Shown here: one piece after another, positions 24,010 to 31,844 of the stretch
Layout of the letters: the number at the start of each line of letters is the position of its first letter
Position numbering within the stretch: the first letter of the stretch is position 1
NCBI GenBank assembly: GCA_006739055.1
Contig: AP019702.1
Coordinates: 992,501-1,056,500, forward strand
Direction: 5' to 3'
Length of the DNA: 64,000 nucleotides
Origin: Allostella vacuolata
Lineage (GTDB): Bacteria > Pseudomonadota > Alphaproteobacteria > ATCC43930 > Allostellaceae
The notes under the pieces: model-generated
Database searches by the model: none
The model's input: the letters and a program-made list of their open reading frames with translations, nothing else
Told to the model about the DNA's origin: nothing
Position numbers and translations under genes: made by a program

Positions 24010-25286
24010 GCGAACTCGCCTGGGTGCTCAGCGCCGGCTTCGCGGCGCTGCTGCTGATCGGTGTGCCCTTCGTCTTCGCGCTCGGCATCACCTCGCTGAT
24101 CGGGCTGATGGTGCTCGACATCGACATCATCGTCCTGGCGCAGCGCTTCATCTCCGGAACCCAGTCCTTCAGCCTGCTGGCCATCCCGTTCTTCATCCTG
24201 GCCGGCGACCTGATGACCCGGGGCGGCCTGTCGCGCCGGCTGGTGGCGGTGGCCGACGCCTGCGTGCGCCACGTCAAGGGCGGGCTCGGCATGGTGACGG
24301 TGCTGTCGGCCACCTTCTTCGCCGCCATCTCCGGCTCGGCGCCCGCCACCACGGCGGCCATCGGCAGCATCATGATCCCGGAGATGGCGCGCCGCGGCTA
24401 CCGGCCGGAATTCGCCGCGGCCCTGGCGGTGGCGGCCGGCATCATCGGCCCGGTCATCCCGCCCTCGATCATCTTCGTCATCTGGGGGGTGATCGCCGAG
24501 GAATCGATCGCCAAGCTGTTCCTGGCCGGCATCGTCCCCGGCCTGCTGATGTCGGTCGGGCTCTGCCTCGCCTCGGTCCGCTACGCCGTGCGCCACGCCA
24601 TCCCGCGCGAGAAGCGGGCGAGCGCGGCCGAGATCGGGCGCGCGGTGTGGGACGGCAAGTGGGCGCTGGTCGCCCCCTTCGTGGTCCTGGGCGGCATCTA
24701 TGGCGGCATCTTCACGCCGACCGAGGCGGCGGTGGTCGCCACCGTCTACGCCCTCTTCGTCGGCCTCTTCCTCTATCGCGAGCTGCACTGGCGCGATCTG
24801 CCGGGCATCGTCATGGCGTCGATGCGCACCACCGCCATCGTCATGTTCATCATCGCCGCGGCCGCCCCGTTCGGCTGGCTGGTGGCGATGGAGCAGCTGC
24901 CGCCCCGCATCGCGGCCGGGCTGGCGGCGATCTCGGACGAACCCTGGGTCATCCTGCTGTCGGTCAACCTGCTGCTGCTGGCGATCGGCATGGTGATGGA
25001 CAACATCGCCGCCATGATCATCCTGGGCGGGGTGCTGATCGCGCTCGGCCGGACCATCGGCATGGACCCGATCCAGCTGGGCGCGATGGTCTCGATCAAC
25101 TTCGCCGTCGGCATGGCGACCCCGCCGTTCGGCTACGCCCTGTTCGTCGGCGCCGCCGTCTCGCGCCTCAGCATCGAGCGCATCTCGCGCGAGCTGTGGC
25201 CGCTGATCGGGGTGCTGATCGCGGTGCTGGTCCTGGTCACCTACGTGCCCTGGGTGACGCTGGCCCTGGTGCGGCTGCTTGGATAG
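24006..25286 (+). CDS. TRAP transporter large permease (DctM family)
   Basis: The 426-residue protein has about twelve membrane segments with the DctM signatures IPFFILAGDLMTRGGLSRRL, ISGSAPATTAAIGSIMIPEM and VINFAVGMATPPFGY-like (SINFAVGMATPPFGYALF). It forms the sodium-driven transport channel with DctQ and receives ligand from DctP. It is the last gene of the plus-strand operon with the racemase-like and LigI-like enzymes. The next gene starts 76 bp later from its own candidate promoter. Confidence 0.92.
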   Translation: MSELAWVLSAGFAALLLIGVPFVFALGITSLIGLMVLDIDIIVLAQRFISGTQSFSLLAIPFFILAGDLMTRGGLSRRLVAVADACVRHVKGGLGMVTVLSATFFAAISGSAPATTAAIGSIMIPEMARRGYRPEFAAALAVAAGIIGPVIPPSIIFVIWGVIAEESIAKLFLAGIVPGLLMSVGLCLASVRYAVRHAIPREKRASAAEIGRAVWDGKWALVAPFVVLGGIYGGIFTPTEAAVVATVYALFVGLFLYRELHWRDLPGIVMASMRTTAIVMFIIAAAAPFGWLVAMEQLPPRIAAGLAAISDEPWVILLSVNLLLLAIGMVMDNIAAMIILGGVLIALGRTIGMDPIQLGAMVSINFAVGMATPPFGYALFVGAAVSRLSIERISRELWPLIGVLIAVLVLVTYVPWVTLALVRLLG

Positions 25287-25326
25287 CAACCTATTGGTGT
25301 AAAGTGCGGGTTTGGACCCGTATCGG

Positions 25327-25356
25327 TTGACGGCGGCGCCGGCGTGGCCATAGGCT
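25327..25356 (+). promoter_or_regulatory. Candidate promoter of the first PLP enzyme gene, possibly leaderless
   Basis: TTGACG (25327-25332) is followed by CATAGG (25349-25354, 16 bp spacer) or TAGGCT (25351-25356, 18 bp). Start of transcription is expected within two or three bases of the ATG at 25363, and no Shine-Dalgarno sequence is present. Confidence 0.45.
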
Positions 25357-25362
25357 CGGCCC

Positions 25363-26574
25363 ATGCCAACCATTGCCGCGCCACCTGCCGCCGATCCGGT
25401 CGCCGAGCTCGCCATCGACACCCGGCTTGTCCGCGGCGGCACCCGCCGCTCCGGCAACCGGGAGACGAGCGAGGCGCTCTATCTTACCTCGGGCTTCGTC
25501 TATCCCGATGCGGAAACGGCCGAGGCCGCCTTCGCCGGGCCGGAGGAGGGGTGGATCTACACCCGCTTCGGCAACCCCACCACGGCGATGCTGGAGGACC
25601 GGCTGGCGATGCTGGAGGGGGCGCCGGCGGCGCGGGCCACGGCGACCGGGATGGCCGCGGTCTTCGCCGCCCTGATGGCCTCGGTCAAGGCCGGCGACCG
25701 GGTCGTCGCCTCGCGCGCGCTGTTCGGCTCCTGCCACTATGTCGTGACCAAGGTGCTGCCCCGCTTCGGGGTCGAGGCGGTGCTGGTCGATCCGGGCTCG
25801 CTCGACCAGTGGCGCGACGCGCTGAAGCCGGGGGCAGCCGCCGTCCTGTTCGAGACGCCGTCCAATCCGATGCTCGACCTGGTCGACATCGCCGCCGTCG
25901 CCGGGCTGGCGCACGCGGCCGGCGCCCGGGTGATCGTCGACAACGTCTTCGCGACGCCGATCGAGCAGCGGCCGCTGGCGCTCGGCGCCGACGTCGTCGT
26001 CTATTCCGCGACCAAGCACATCGACGGGCAGGGGCGCTGCCTCGGCGGCGCGGTCCTGGGCGGCGAGCGTTTCATCATCGACGAGCTGCAGCCCTTCCTG
26101 CGCCATACCGGGCCGACCATCAGCCCCTTCAACGCCTGGGTGTTCCTGAAGGGGCTGGAGACGCTGGGCCTGCGCATGGAGCGGCACTCGCGCTCGGCCG
26201 CGCGCATCGCCGCCTTCCTCGGCGACCATCCCAAGGTGCGGGCGGTGCGCTACCCGTGGCTCGACAGCCACCCGCAGCACGCCATCGCGCGGCGCCAGAT
26301 GCGCCGCGGCGGCGGCATGGTCGCGCTCACGCTGGACGGCGGCAAGGCGGCCGCCTTCCGCTTCGCCAACGCGCTGCGCCTGGCCGACATCTCGCCCAAC
26401 CTGGGCGACGCCAAGACCCTGATCGCCCATCCGGCGACGACCACCCACGCCAACGTCGCCGCCGACGAACGCGCCCGCCTCGGCATCGCCGACGGCAGCC
26501 TGCGCCTCTCGGTCGGCCTGGAGGACCCGGCCGACCTGCTGGCGGACATGGAGCGGGCGCTCTCGCTGGCCTGA
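25363..26574 (+). CDS. O-succinylhomoserine sulfhydrylase-type PLP enzyme (Cys/Met metabolism family), paralogue 1
   Basis: The 403-residue enzyme belongs to the gamma-subfamily of PLP enzymes. It has YTRFGNPTTAMLEDRLAMLE, ATATGMAAVFAAL, FETPSNPMLDLVDIAAV, the PLP-binding Lys in VVYSATKHIDGQGRCLGG, and SVGLEDPADLLADM. MetZ-type members replace the succinyl group of O-succinylhomoserine with sulfide to give homocysteine. It is clearly paralogous to the gene at 28585, sharing long identical blocks. It has no SAM-II riboswitch and probably a leaderless start. A different substrate (a lyase, or a different acyl-homoserine) or constitutive expression is possible. Confidence 0.85.
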   Translation: MPTIAAPPAADPVAELAIDTRLVRGGTRRSGNRETSEALYLTSGFVYPDAETAEAAFAGPEEGWIYTRFGNPTTAMLEDRLAMLEGAPAARATATGMAAVFAALMASVKAGDRVVASRALFGSCHYVVTKVLPRFGVEAVLVDPGSLDQWRDALKPGAAAVLFETPSNPMLDLVDIAAVAGLAHAAGARVIVDNVFATPIEQRPLALGADVVVYSATKHIDGQGRCLGGAVLGGERFIIDELQPFLRHTGPTISPFNAWVFLKGLETLGLRMERHSRSAARIAAFLGDHPKVRAVRYPWLDSHPQHAIARRQMRRGGGMVALTLDGGKAAAFRFANALRLADISPNLGDAKTLIAHPATTTHANVAADERARLGIADGSLRLSVGLEDPADLLADMERALSLA

Positions 26575-26580
26575 GCCGGC

Positions 26581-28230
26581 CTATCCGGGCCGATGGGCGC
26601 GGAGCAGGAACTCCGTGACCTCGTCGGAGAACCACCGGCGCCCGCCGTCGACGATCACGCCCTCGGAGCCGGCCGGGTCGGGCGTGGCGCCCGGCATCCC
26701 GTGGGCGACCAGCACCTCGGCACAGCCGAGCCAGTCGCCGCCTTCGACCGGTTCGTTGCCCGACGCCCAGGCCAGGGTGCCGCAGGCATTGTCGCCGAAG
26801 CCGTGCCGCTCCTTCCAGCTCGCGCCATGCTCCAGAAGGAAGCGGGCCAGGGCCGGGTCGCCGCGGAACACGGCGTGGTTGAGGGCTGATGCGTCCCAGT
26901 CGCCGCCGCGGGTGGCGACCGGCCAGCCGAGGCCGACCATCAGCCGCACGGCCTCGCCGCAACCCTGGGCGGCCAGTTCCGGCAGCAGGCGGAGCTGGGC
27001 CGCGGACAGGGTGCCGGGCAGGCCGGGCCGCTCCGCGAGAAGCTGCCGGGCCGTCGCCGCATCGCCCTCGGCGCAGGCGGCGACGAACCGCTCGCGCTCC
27101 GAAAGCGCCTCCCCGCCGCCCGCCGCGCGCAGCAGCTCGGCCGTCTCCGGCAAGCCGAACCGCCGCGCCAGCGCGTAGGCGCCGGTGCCGTCTGGGGTGC
27201 TGGCCCGCGGATCGGCGCCGGCGGCCAGGAGCGCCTCGACATGCGCCGCGGATCGGCGGCGGCGGATCGCCCACAGCAGCGGCGTGCCCCAGTCGGCGGT
27301 CGGGGGTCCCGCCGCCGGCTCGTTGGCGTTCGCGCCATGAGCCAGCAGGAGCCGCAGCACCTCGACATCGTCGAGGTCGAGGACACGATAGACGGCATTC
27401 GTGCCCTCGATGCGCGCGCCCGCCTCCAGCAGCAGCCGCGTGCAGGCGCGGCTCTCAAGCGCATGGTAGAGGGATTCGCCGTCGTTCGGATCCGCCCCGG
27501 CGGCGAGCAGGAGGCGCGTCATCGCCGGATCGCGGTTCTGCCCGGCGGCGCCGTAGAGTGCCGACAGCCGGTCCGTCGCCGAAGGCTTCTCCAGCGAGGC
27601 GGGCGCCCACCGGCTGCCGACCGCCTGGTCGGGGTCGGCGCCGGCCTGCAGCAGGAACCGGGCCGCGTTCTGCAGGCGGTCGCGGAACTCCGGCAGCCGC
27701 ACGAGCGACGAATGGGTGACGGCGACGAGCGGCGGCAGCTGCAGCGGGCCGCCCGGCCGCCCGATCCAGCCGGGGTCGCGCCCGGTGGCCCGGCGCAGCG
27801 CGCCCTCGTCGCCGATGGCGCAGGCGAGGTACGGGTCGTCGCCCGTCAGGCCGGGGTCTTCCGCCAGCAGGCGCGCGGCCGCCGCCGGGCTCGCCCGGTC
27901 CATGGTGCCGGCGATGTCGCCCGGATAGACGAGCCGCAGCCAGCGCAGGGCCGGCCCGGCCCGGTCGGTCGAGTGGGCGTTGCGGGCGAGGACGAAGCGC
28001 TTCAGCTCCGTCCAGGACGGGAAGCCATGCTCGCGCGCCAGGCAGGACTGCGCGTCGCGCAGCCGCAGGGGGAGCACGGCGATCGCGCCGTCGTCCCTGG
28101 CCGTGGCGGCGGGCAGGGATGCGCGGAACCGGGCGAAGGCGGCGCGGTCGCCGCTGCGATGGAGCGCGAGCAGGTCCTTCGCCTGCTTCTTCAGGTGGCC
28201 GAGATCGGGCCGTTCGGGGAGCCGCTTCAT
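26581..28230 (-). CDS. Ankyrin-repeat protein
   Basis: The 549-residue cytosolic protein starts with MKRLPERPDLGHLKKQAKDL, a leader seen on many bacterial ankyrin-repeat proteins. It continues with roughly ten ankyrin-like units (for example DRLSALYGAAGQNRDPAMTR, AGADPNDGESLYHAL, LLLAHGANANEP). Such proteins bind partner proteins; no enzymatic motif is visible. The ATG at 28230 is preceded by CGGAGG, which decides it over the longer frame. It lies between and opposite to the two PLP-enzyme genes, with only 6 bp to the end of the first, so it may be an insertion between ancestral tandem copies. Confidence 0.82.
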   Translation of the reverse strand: MKRLPERPDLGHLKKQAKDLLALHRSGDRAAFARFRASLPAATARDDGAIAVLPLRLRDAQSCLAREHGFPSWTELKRFVLARNAHSTDRAGPALRWLRLVYPGDIAGTMDRASPAAAARLLAEDPGLTGDDPYLACAIGDEGALRRATGRDPGWIGRPGGPLQLPPLVAVTHSSLVRLPEFRDRLQNAARFLLQAGADPDQAVGSRWAPASLEKPSATDRLSALYGAAGQNRDPAMTRLLLAAGADPNDGESLYHALESRACTRLLLEAGARIEGTNAVYRVLDLDDVEVLRLLLAHGANANEPAAGPPTADWGTPLLWAIRRRRSAAHVEALLAAGADPRASTPDGTGAYALARRFGLPETAELLRAAGGGEALSERERFVAACAEGDAATARQLLAERPGLPGTLSAAQLRLLPELAAQGCGEAVRLMVGLGWPVATRGGDWDASALNHAVFRGDPALARFLLEHGASWKERHGFGDNACGTLAWASGNEPVEGGDWLGCAEVLVAHGMPGATPDPAGSEGVIVDGGRRWFSDEVTEFLLRAHRPG

Positions 28231-28423
28231 GGAACCTCCGTGCAAGGAAGCGCCGACGACCCGCAAATCCGGCTGCACAAAGGTCTGGATTGCCAGCTTG
28301 GCCGATGCGAGGTGGGCTCTGCCCTTTCCGCGGGTCCGGACGCGGCCTGCACCGCGGTTCCGCAGGATAGGATGCGCCGGCCGGGGCCGTCAAATTGCCC
28401 GTTCGGAGCGCCGGCCGCCGGCG

Positions 28424-28452
28424 TTGACAAGCATCGGGCAGGCGCGTAACAA
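28424..28452 (+). promoter_or_regulatory. Promoter of the metZ riboswitch transcript
   Basis: A full TTGACA (28424-28429) is followed after 17 bp by TAACAA (28447-28452). Transcription would start near 28459, about a dozen bases before the aptamer. This is one of the best sigma-70 matches in the window. Confidence 0.7.
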
Positions 28453-28470
28453 AATCCCGGGCATCGTCCC

Positions 28471-28525
28471 CCGTGGTGATTTGAGCCGACCGGCTTGCGG
28501 CCACGTAAAAGAAATCGCTAAAGAG
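28471..28525 (+). promoter_or_regulatory. SAM-II riboswitch aptamer
   Basis: The stretch carries the class's conserved landmarks: GTGGTGATTTGAGCCG, then CTTGCGGCCACGTAAA, then ATCGCTAAA. CGTGG (28472-28476) pairs with CCACG (28501-28505), and the 3' A-rich tail completes the H-type pseudoknot. SAM-II binds S-adenosylmethionine and lowers expression of methionine-biosynthesis genes, mainly metA, metX or metZ in alphaproteobacteria. That is exactly the context here. An intrinsic terminator follows within 20 bases. Confidence 0.92.
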
Positions 28526-28541
28526 GTCGGAGGTTCGCCAG

Positions 28542-28570
28542 AGCCCTGACCTGTCCGGTCGGGGCTTTTG
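28542..28570 (+). terminator. Riboswitch expression-platform terminator
   Basis: AGCCCTGACC (28542-28551) pairs with GGTCGGGGCT (28557-28566) over ten base pairs (one G-U), with a five-base loop and a following TTTT. It lies between the SAM-II aptamer and the metZ start codon. SAM binding therefore probably works through transcription termination, although the ribosome-binding site is also only a few bases downstream. Confidence 0.8.
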
Positions 28571-28584
28571 TTTGGAGCGAACCG

Positions 28585-29802
28585 ATGAATGACATCTCCC
28601 CGCCGACGTCTGCTCGACCCGCGGCCGGCCGCACCTGGCGCCCCGCGACCCAGCTGGTGCGTGGCGGCATGGCGCGCAGCGGCTTCGACGAGACCAGTGA
28701 GGCGCTCTATCTCACCTCCGGCTTCGTCTACCCGGACGCGGCTTCGGCCGAGGCGGCATTCGCCAACAAGCTGCAGCGCTTCGTCTATTCCCGGTTCGCC
28801 AACCCGACCGTCGCCAACTTCGAGGAACGCCTGCGCCTGATCGAGGGCGCGGAGGCCGCGCGGGCGACGGCCAGCGGCATGGCCGCCGTCTATGCGGCGA
28901 TCGTCGCCTGCGTGAAGGCGGGCGACCATATCGTCGCCTCGCGCGCGCTGTTCGGCTCCTGCCAGTACATCCTGGGCGAGCTGCTGCCGCGCTTCGGGGT
29001 GACCACCACCTTCGTCGACGGCGAGGACCTGGACCAGTGGCGCGCGGCCCTGGCGCCGGGGGCGGCCTGCGTCTTCTTCGAGACGCCGTCCAACCCGGGC
29101 CTCAGCCTGGTCGACATCCAGGCGGTCTGCGACCTGGCCCATGCGGCCGGCGCCACCGTGGTCGTCGACAACGTCTTCGCCTCGCCCCTGCTGCAGAAGC
29201 CGCTGGAGCTGGGTGCCGACGTCGTCGTCTATTCCGCGACCAAGCACATCGACGGCCAGGGACGCTGCCTGGGCGGGGCGATCCTGGGCTCCAAGGCGTT
29301 CGTCGAGGAGAAGCTGCAGCCCTTCCTGCGCCACACCGGGCCGGCGCTCAGCCCGTTCAACGCCTGGGTCCTGCTCAAGGGGCTGGAGACGCTGCCGCTG
29401 CGCATCGACCGCCATGTCGCCTCGGCGGAGCGGATCGCCCGCCACTTCGAGGGCCACGCGAAGCTGGACGGGGTGCGCTACCCGTTCCTCGACAGCCATC
29501 CGCAGTCGGCCCTGGCGCGCCGCCAGATGAAGGCCGGCGGCACCATCGTCTGCTTCGACGTCGCCGGCGGCAAGGAGGGCGCCTTCCGCTTCCTCGACGC
29601 GCTCTCCCTGGTCGACATCTCCAACAACCTGGGCGACGCCAAGAGCCTGGTGACCCATCCCAGCACCACCACCCACCAGCGCCTGACCCCGGAGGACCGC
29701 GCCCGCCAGGGCATCGGCCCCGGCCTCGTCCGCCTGTCGGTCGGGCTGGAGGATGTGGACGACCTGATCGAGGATGTCTCCGCCGCGCTCGACCGGGTCT
29801 GA
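28585..29802 (+). CDS. metZ: O-succinylhomoserine sulfhydrylase
   Basis: The 405-residue gamma-family PLP enzyme has YSRFANPTVANFEERLRLIE, ATASGMAAVYAAI, FETPSNPGLSLVDIQAV, the PLP Lys in VVYSATKHIDGQGRCLGG, and SVGLEDVDDLIEDV. It makes homocysteine from O-succinylhomoserine and sulfide, feeding methionine synthesis. The SAM-II riboswitch and terminator immediately upstream show it is shut off when S-adenosylmethionine is plentiful, which supports the MetZ assignment more strongly than for paralogue 1. A GGAG sequence seven bases before the ATG serves as ribosome-binding site. Confidence 0.93.
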   Translation: MNDISPPTSARPAAGRTWRPATQLVRGGMARSGFDETSEALYLTSGFVYPDAASAEAAFANKLQRFVYSRFANPTVANFEERLRLIEGAEAARATASGMAAVYAAIVACVKAGDHIVASRALFGSCQYILGELLPRFGVTTTFVDGEDLDQWRAALAPGAACVFFETPSNPGLSLVDIQAVCDLAHAAGATVVVDNVFASPLLQKPLELGADVVVYSATKHIDGQGRCLGGAILGSKAFVEEKLQPFLRHTGPALSPFNAWVLLKGLETLPLRIDRHVASAERIARHFEGHAKLDGVRYPFLDSHPQSALARRQMKAGGTIVCFDVAGGKEGAFRFLDALSLVDISNNLGDAKSLVTHPSTTTHQRLTPEDRARQGIGPGLVRLSVGLEDVDDLIEDVSAALDRV

Positions 29803-29859
29803 CGCCGCGCAATTCGCCCGGCGAGGGGGTATCGCTGTCGGGGGGCCTCGGTCTTATAT

Positions 29860-29885
29860 AGTGTGGACACTCACAGAGTGTGGAC
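29860..29885 (+). promoter_or_regulatory. Direct repeat AGTGTGGAC x2 in the grxC upstream region
   Basis: AGTGTGGAC occurs at 29860-29868 and 29877-29885, 17 bp apart start to start, just after the AT-rich CTTATATAG. It may be a regulator site or part of the promoter; no known regulator is matched. Confidence 0.35.
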
Positions 29886-29890
29886 CCATG

Positions 29891-29912
29891 GGGACGGGCT
29901 TCGGCCCGTCCC
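29891..29912 (+). other. UUCG-capped hairpin in the grxC 5' leader
   Basis: GGGACGGGC (29891-29899), the tetraloop TTCG, and the exact complement GCCCGTCCC (29904-29912) form a very stable nine-pair hairpin 26 bases before the grxC ATG. There is no T-run, so a role in mRNA stability or translation is more likely than termination. Confidence 0.7.
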
Positions 29913-29938
29913 GGACCAACGCGGGACAGGACCCTTCG

Positions 29939-30202
29939 ATGGCGACCGTGGAAATCTATTCGAGCCCCTGGTGCGGCTACTGTGCGCGGGCCAAGAGCCT
30001 GCTCGACCGCAAGGGCGTCCGCTACACCGATATCGACGTCGATGCCGACACCGCGCGGCGGGGGGAGATGACCCGGCGCGCAGGCGGGCGCACCTCGGTG
30101 CCGCAGATCTTCATCGACGGTGTCCATGTCGGCGGCTGCGACGACCTGTTCGCGCTCGACCGGGCCCGCAAGCTCGACCCGATGCTGGAGGCGACCTCGT
30201 GA
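29939..30202 (+). CDS. grxC: Glutaredoxin 3 (GrxC)
   Basis: The 87-residue thioredoxin-fold protein has the dithiol active site CGYC at residues 12-15 (classical CPYC with Gly in place of Pro), the cis-Pro TSVPQIFIDG segment and the glutathione-binding GGCDDL. It reduces disulfides and glutathione mixed disulfides in the cytosol. Family length (about 85 residues) supports the ATG at 29939 over the longer frame. The grxC-nitrilase-DUF1178 order is a common alphaproteobacterial set. The stop overlaps the next start (GTGA). Confidence 0.93.
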   Translation: MATVEIYSSPWCGYCARAKSLLDRKGVRYTDIDVDADTARRGEMTRRAGGRTSVPQIFIDGVHVGGCDDLFALDRARKLDPMLEATS

Positions 30203-31101
30203 GTGCTTCGCCCGACTCTCCCGTCTTCCCGGATTCTCCTGTCTTCAGGGCGGCCTGCGTCCAGATGACCACCGGGCGCGACATGCAGCCCAACATCGCG
30301 ACGATCGCCCGCCTGACCCGCCAGGCCCGCGCGGCGGGCGCCGACCTGGTGATGACGCCCGAGGTCAGCAACATCATCGAGCCCGATCGCAAGGCGCAGC
30401 TCGCCAAGGTCCGCTTCGAGGGCGAGGACCCGGTCCTGGCCGCCGGCCGCGACCTGGCCCGGGAGACCGGCGTCTGGCTGCTGCTGGGTTCGCTCGCCGT
30501 CAAGGCCGAGGGCGAGGAGCGGCTCGCCAACCGCTCGATCCTGCTGTCGCCGGCGGGCGAGGTGGTCGCCCGCTACGACAAGATCCACATGTTCGACGTC
30601 GACCTGGCCGGCGGGGAGAGCTATCGCGAGAGCAACCGCTTCCGCCCCGGCGAGCGGGCCGTGGTGGCCGACCTGCCCTGGGGCCGGCTCGGCATGACGA
30701 TCTGCTACGACATGCGCTTCGCCTACCTCTACCGCGCGCTCGCCCATGCCGGGGCGACGCTGCTGTCGGTGCCGGCCGCCTTCACCGTGCCCACGGGCCG
30801 CGCCCACTGGCACACGCTGCTCCGCTCGCGCGCGATCGAGACCGGATGCTTCGTGTTCGCGCCGGCCCAGACCGGCGAGCACGCCGAGGGGCGCCGCACC
30901 TACGGCCATTCCCTGATCATCTCGCCCTGGGGCGAGGTGCTGGCCGATGCCGGCGAGGAGGAGGGCTTCGTCATGGCCGAGATCGATACCGCGAAGGTGG
31001 CCGAGGCGCGCCGCATGGTCCCGGCGCTGGGCCATGACCGCCCGTTCGCTTTGCCCGACGGCGCGCCAATCGGAGCGCCGGTCGCCCGGGCGGCGGAGTG
31101 A
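30199..31101 (+). CDS. Carbon-nitrogen hydrolase (Nit1/Nit2-like amidase)
   Basis: The 300-residue protein is of the nitrilase superfamily with the catalytic triad Glu55 (TPEVSN), Lys128 (YDKIHMFD) and Cys169 (ICYDMRF). The DLAGGESYRESNRFRPGE loop is typical of Nit1/Nit2 proteins. Those enzymes repair dead-end metabolites such as deaminated glutathione or act as omega-amidases, which fits its position behind grxC. The N-terminus carries a duplicated PDSPVF hexapeptide ahead of the conserved FRAACVQM strand, an apparent recent in-frame duplication. The GTG start overlaps the grxC stop. Confidence 0.9.
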   Translation: MSASPDSPVFPDSPVFRAACVQMTTGRDMQPNIATIARLTRQARAAGADLVMTPEVSNIIEPDRKAQLAKVRFEGEDPVLAAGRDLARETGVWLLLGSLAVKAEGEERLANRSILLSPAGEVVARYDKIHMFDVDLAGGESYRESNRFRPGERAVVADLPWGRLGMTICYDMRFAYLYRALAHAGATLLSVPAAFTVPTGRAHWHTLLRSRAIETGCFVFAPAQTGEHAEGRRTYGHSLIISPWGEVLADAGEEEGFVMAEIDTAKVAEARRMVPALGHDRPFALPDGAPIGAPVARAAE

Positions 31102-31135
31102 TCCCGGTTTCCCGAAGCATGCAGCCCGAACGCCG

Positions 31136-31594
31136 ATGATCCTGTTCCATCTCCGCTGTTCCGACGGCCATACGTTCGAGGCGTGGTTCCGCAACGGCGA
31201 CACCTACGACCGACAGGCCAAGGCCGGGTCGATCGTCTGCCCGATCTGCGGGACCCACGCCGTCGAGAAGGCCCTGATGGCCCCCCGCATCGCCAAGGGG
31301 CGGCGCTCCGAGCCCGAGGCGCCGAAGCAGGAGGTCGCCGTCCAGCCCCAGCCGTCGCCCGACATGGCCAAGGCGGCGGAGATGCTGCGGGTGCTGCGCG
31401 AGGCGCGCCGCCTGGTGGAGCAGAATTGCGACTATGTCGGCGCCGACTTCGCCGAGGAGGCGCGCCGGATCCACTATGGCGAGACCGAGAAGCACGGCAT
31501 CTACGGCGAATCGACCGAGGAGGAGGCGCGCGCGCTGGCCGAGGAGGGAATCGAGTTCGGCCGCATCCCGTGGGTGCCGGTCGCCGACCAGTGA
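31136..31594 (+). CDS. DUF1178 protein
   Basis: The 152-residue protein begins with ILFHLRCSDGHTFEAWFRN and has one CPIC zinc-knuckle-like pair (IVCPICGTHAVEKALMAP). It ends with RIHYGETEKHGIYGESTEEE and FGRIPWVP. This is the full DUF1178 pattern, a small family conserved in alpha- and betaproteobacteria beside glutaredoxin and nitrilase genes. The function is unknown; a redox or metal-binding role is inferred from the cysteines and neighbourhood. The ATG at 31136 gives the family N-terminus. Confidence 0.92.
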   Translation: MILFHLRCSDGHTFEAWFRNGDTYDRQAKAGSIVCPICGTHAVEKALMAPRIAKGRRSEPEAPKQEVAVQPQPSPDMAKAAEMLRVLREARRLVEQNCDYVGADFAEEARRIHYGETEKHGIYGESTEEEARALAEEGIEFGRIPWVPVADQ

Positions 31595-31844
31595 TGGTGC
31601 TTGAACCGCGGCCTCCGAAGGACTAGGTTTCGGTCATGGTCACGCGAGCGATCCTTTCCGCTTCGGGCATGCCCCGATTTTACGGCCGCTGGTTTTCCCC
31701 GGCGGCCTAGGCAAGCGAAACCACGCGTTCGACCCTGCCCAAGCCGCCCGGACCCCCGAGGCGGCTTTCTCTTGTCCGACATCCAGGATCTAGAGGCACC
31801 GCCCGAGGTGCCGGACGGCCTTCATCCATCCAGAGGAGGCCTCC
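31595..31844. other. 250 bp non-coding stretch, possible small-RNA locus
   Basis: No conserved ORF is supported. A nine-pair hairpin (GGCCGCTGG at 31684-31692 with CCGGCGGCC at 31699-31707, one G-T pair) is followed by the strong terminator at 31741. Another six-pair hairpin (GGCACC/GGTGCC, 31795-31812) lies in the leader of the small ORF. A transcript from around 31620 to 31770 would be a plausible structured RNA, but the promoter is weak and I recognise no family. Confidence 0.35.
31741..31769 (+). terminator. Intrinsic terminator
   Basis: AAGCCGCC (31741-31748) pairs perfectly with GGCGGCTT (31760-31767) and is followed by TCTCTT. It ends the grxC-nitrilase-DUF1178 transcript or a small RNA in the gap. 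Confidence 0.7.

Larger units (their letters stand above)
28231..28584. other. 354 bp regulatory region between the ankyrin gene and metZ
   Basis: No coding sequence is supported. The right-hand half contains the metZ promoter, SAM-II aptamer, terminator and ribosome-binding site described separately. The left-hand part (28231-28420) would hold the promoter of the ankyrin gene, but I can assign nothing specific in it. Confidence 0.75.

Noticed and set aside
25287-25362. A second SAM-II or other riboswitch in front of PLP paralogue 1
   Set aside because: The gap is only 76 bp, carries none of the conserved SAM-II segments, and looks like a promoter with almost no leader.
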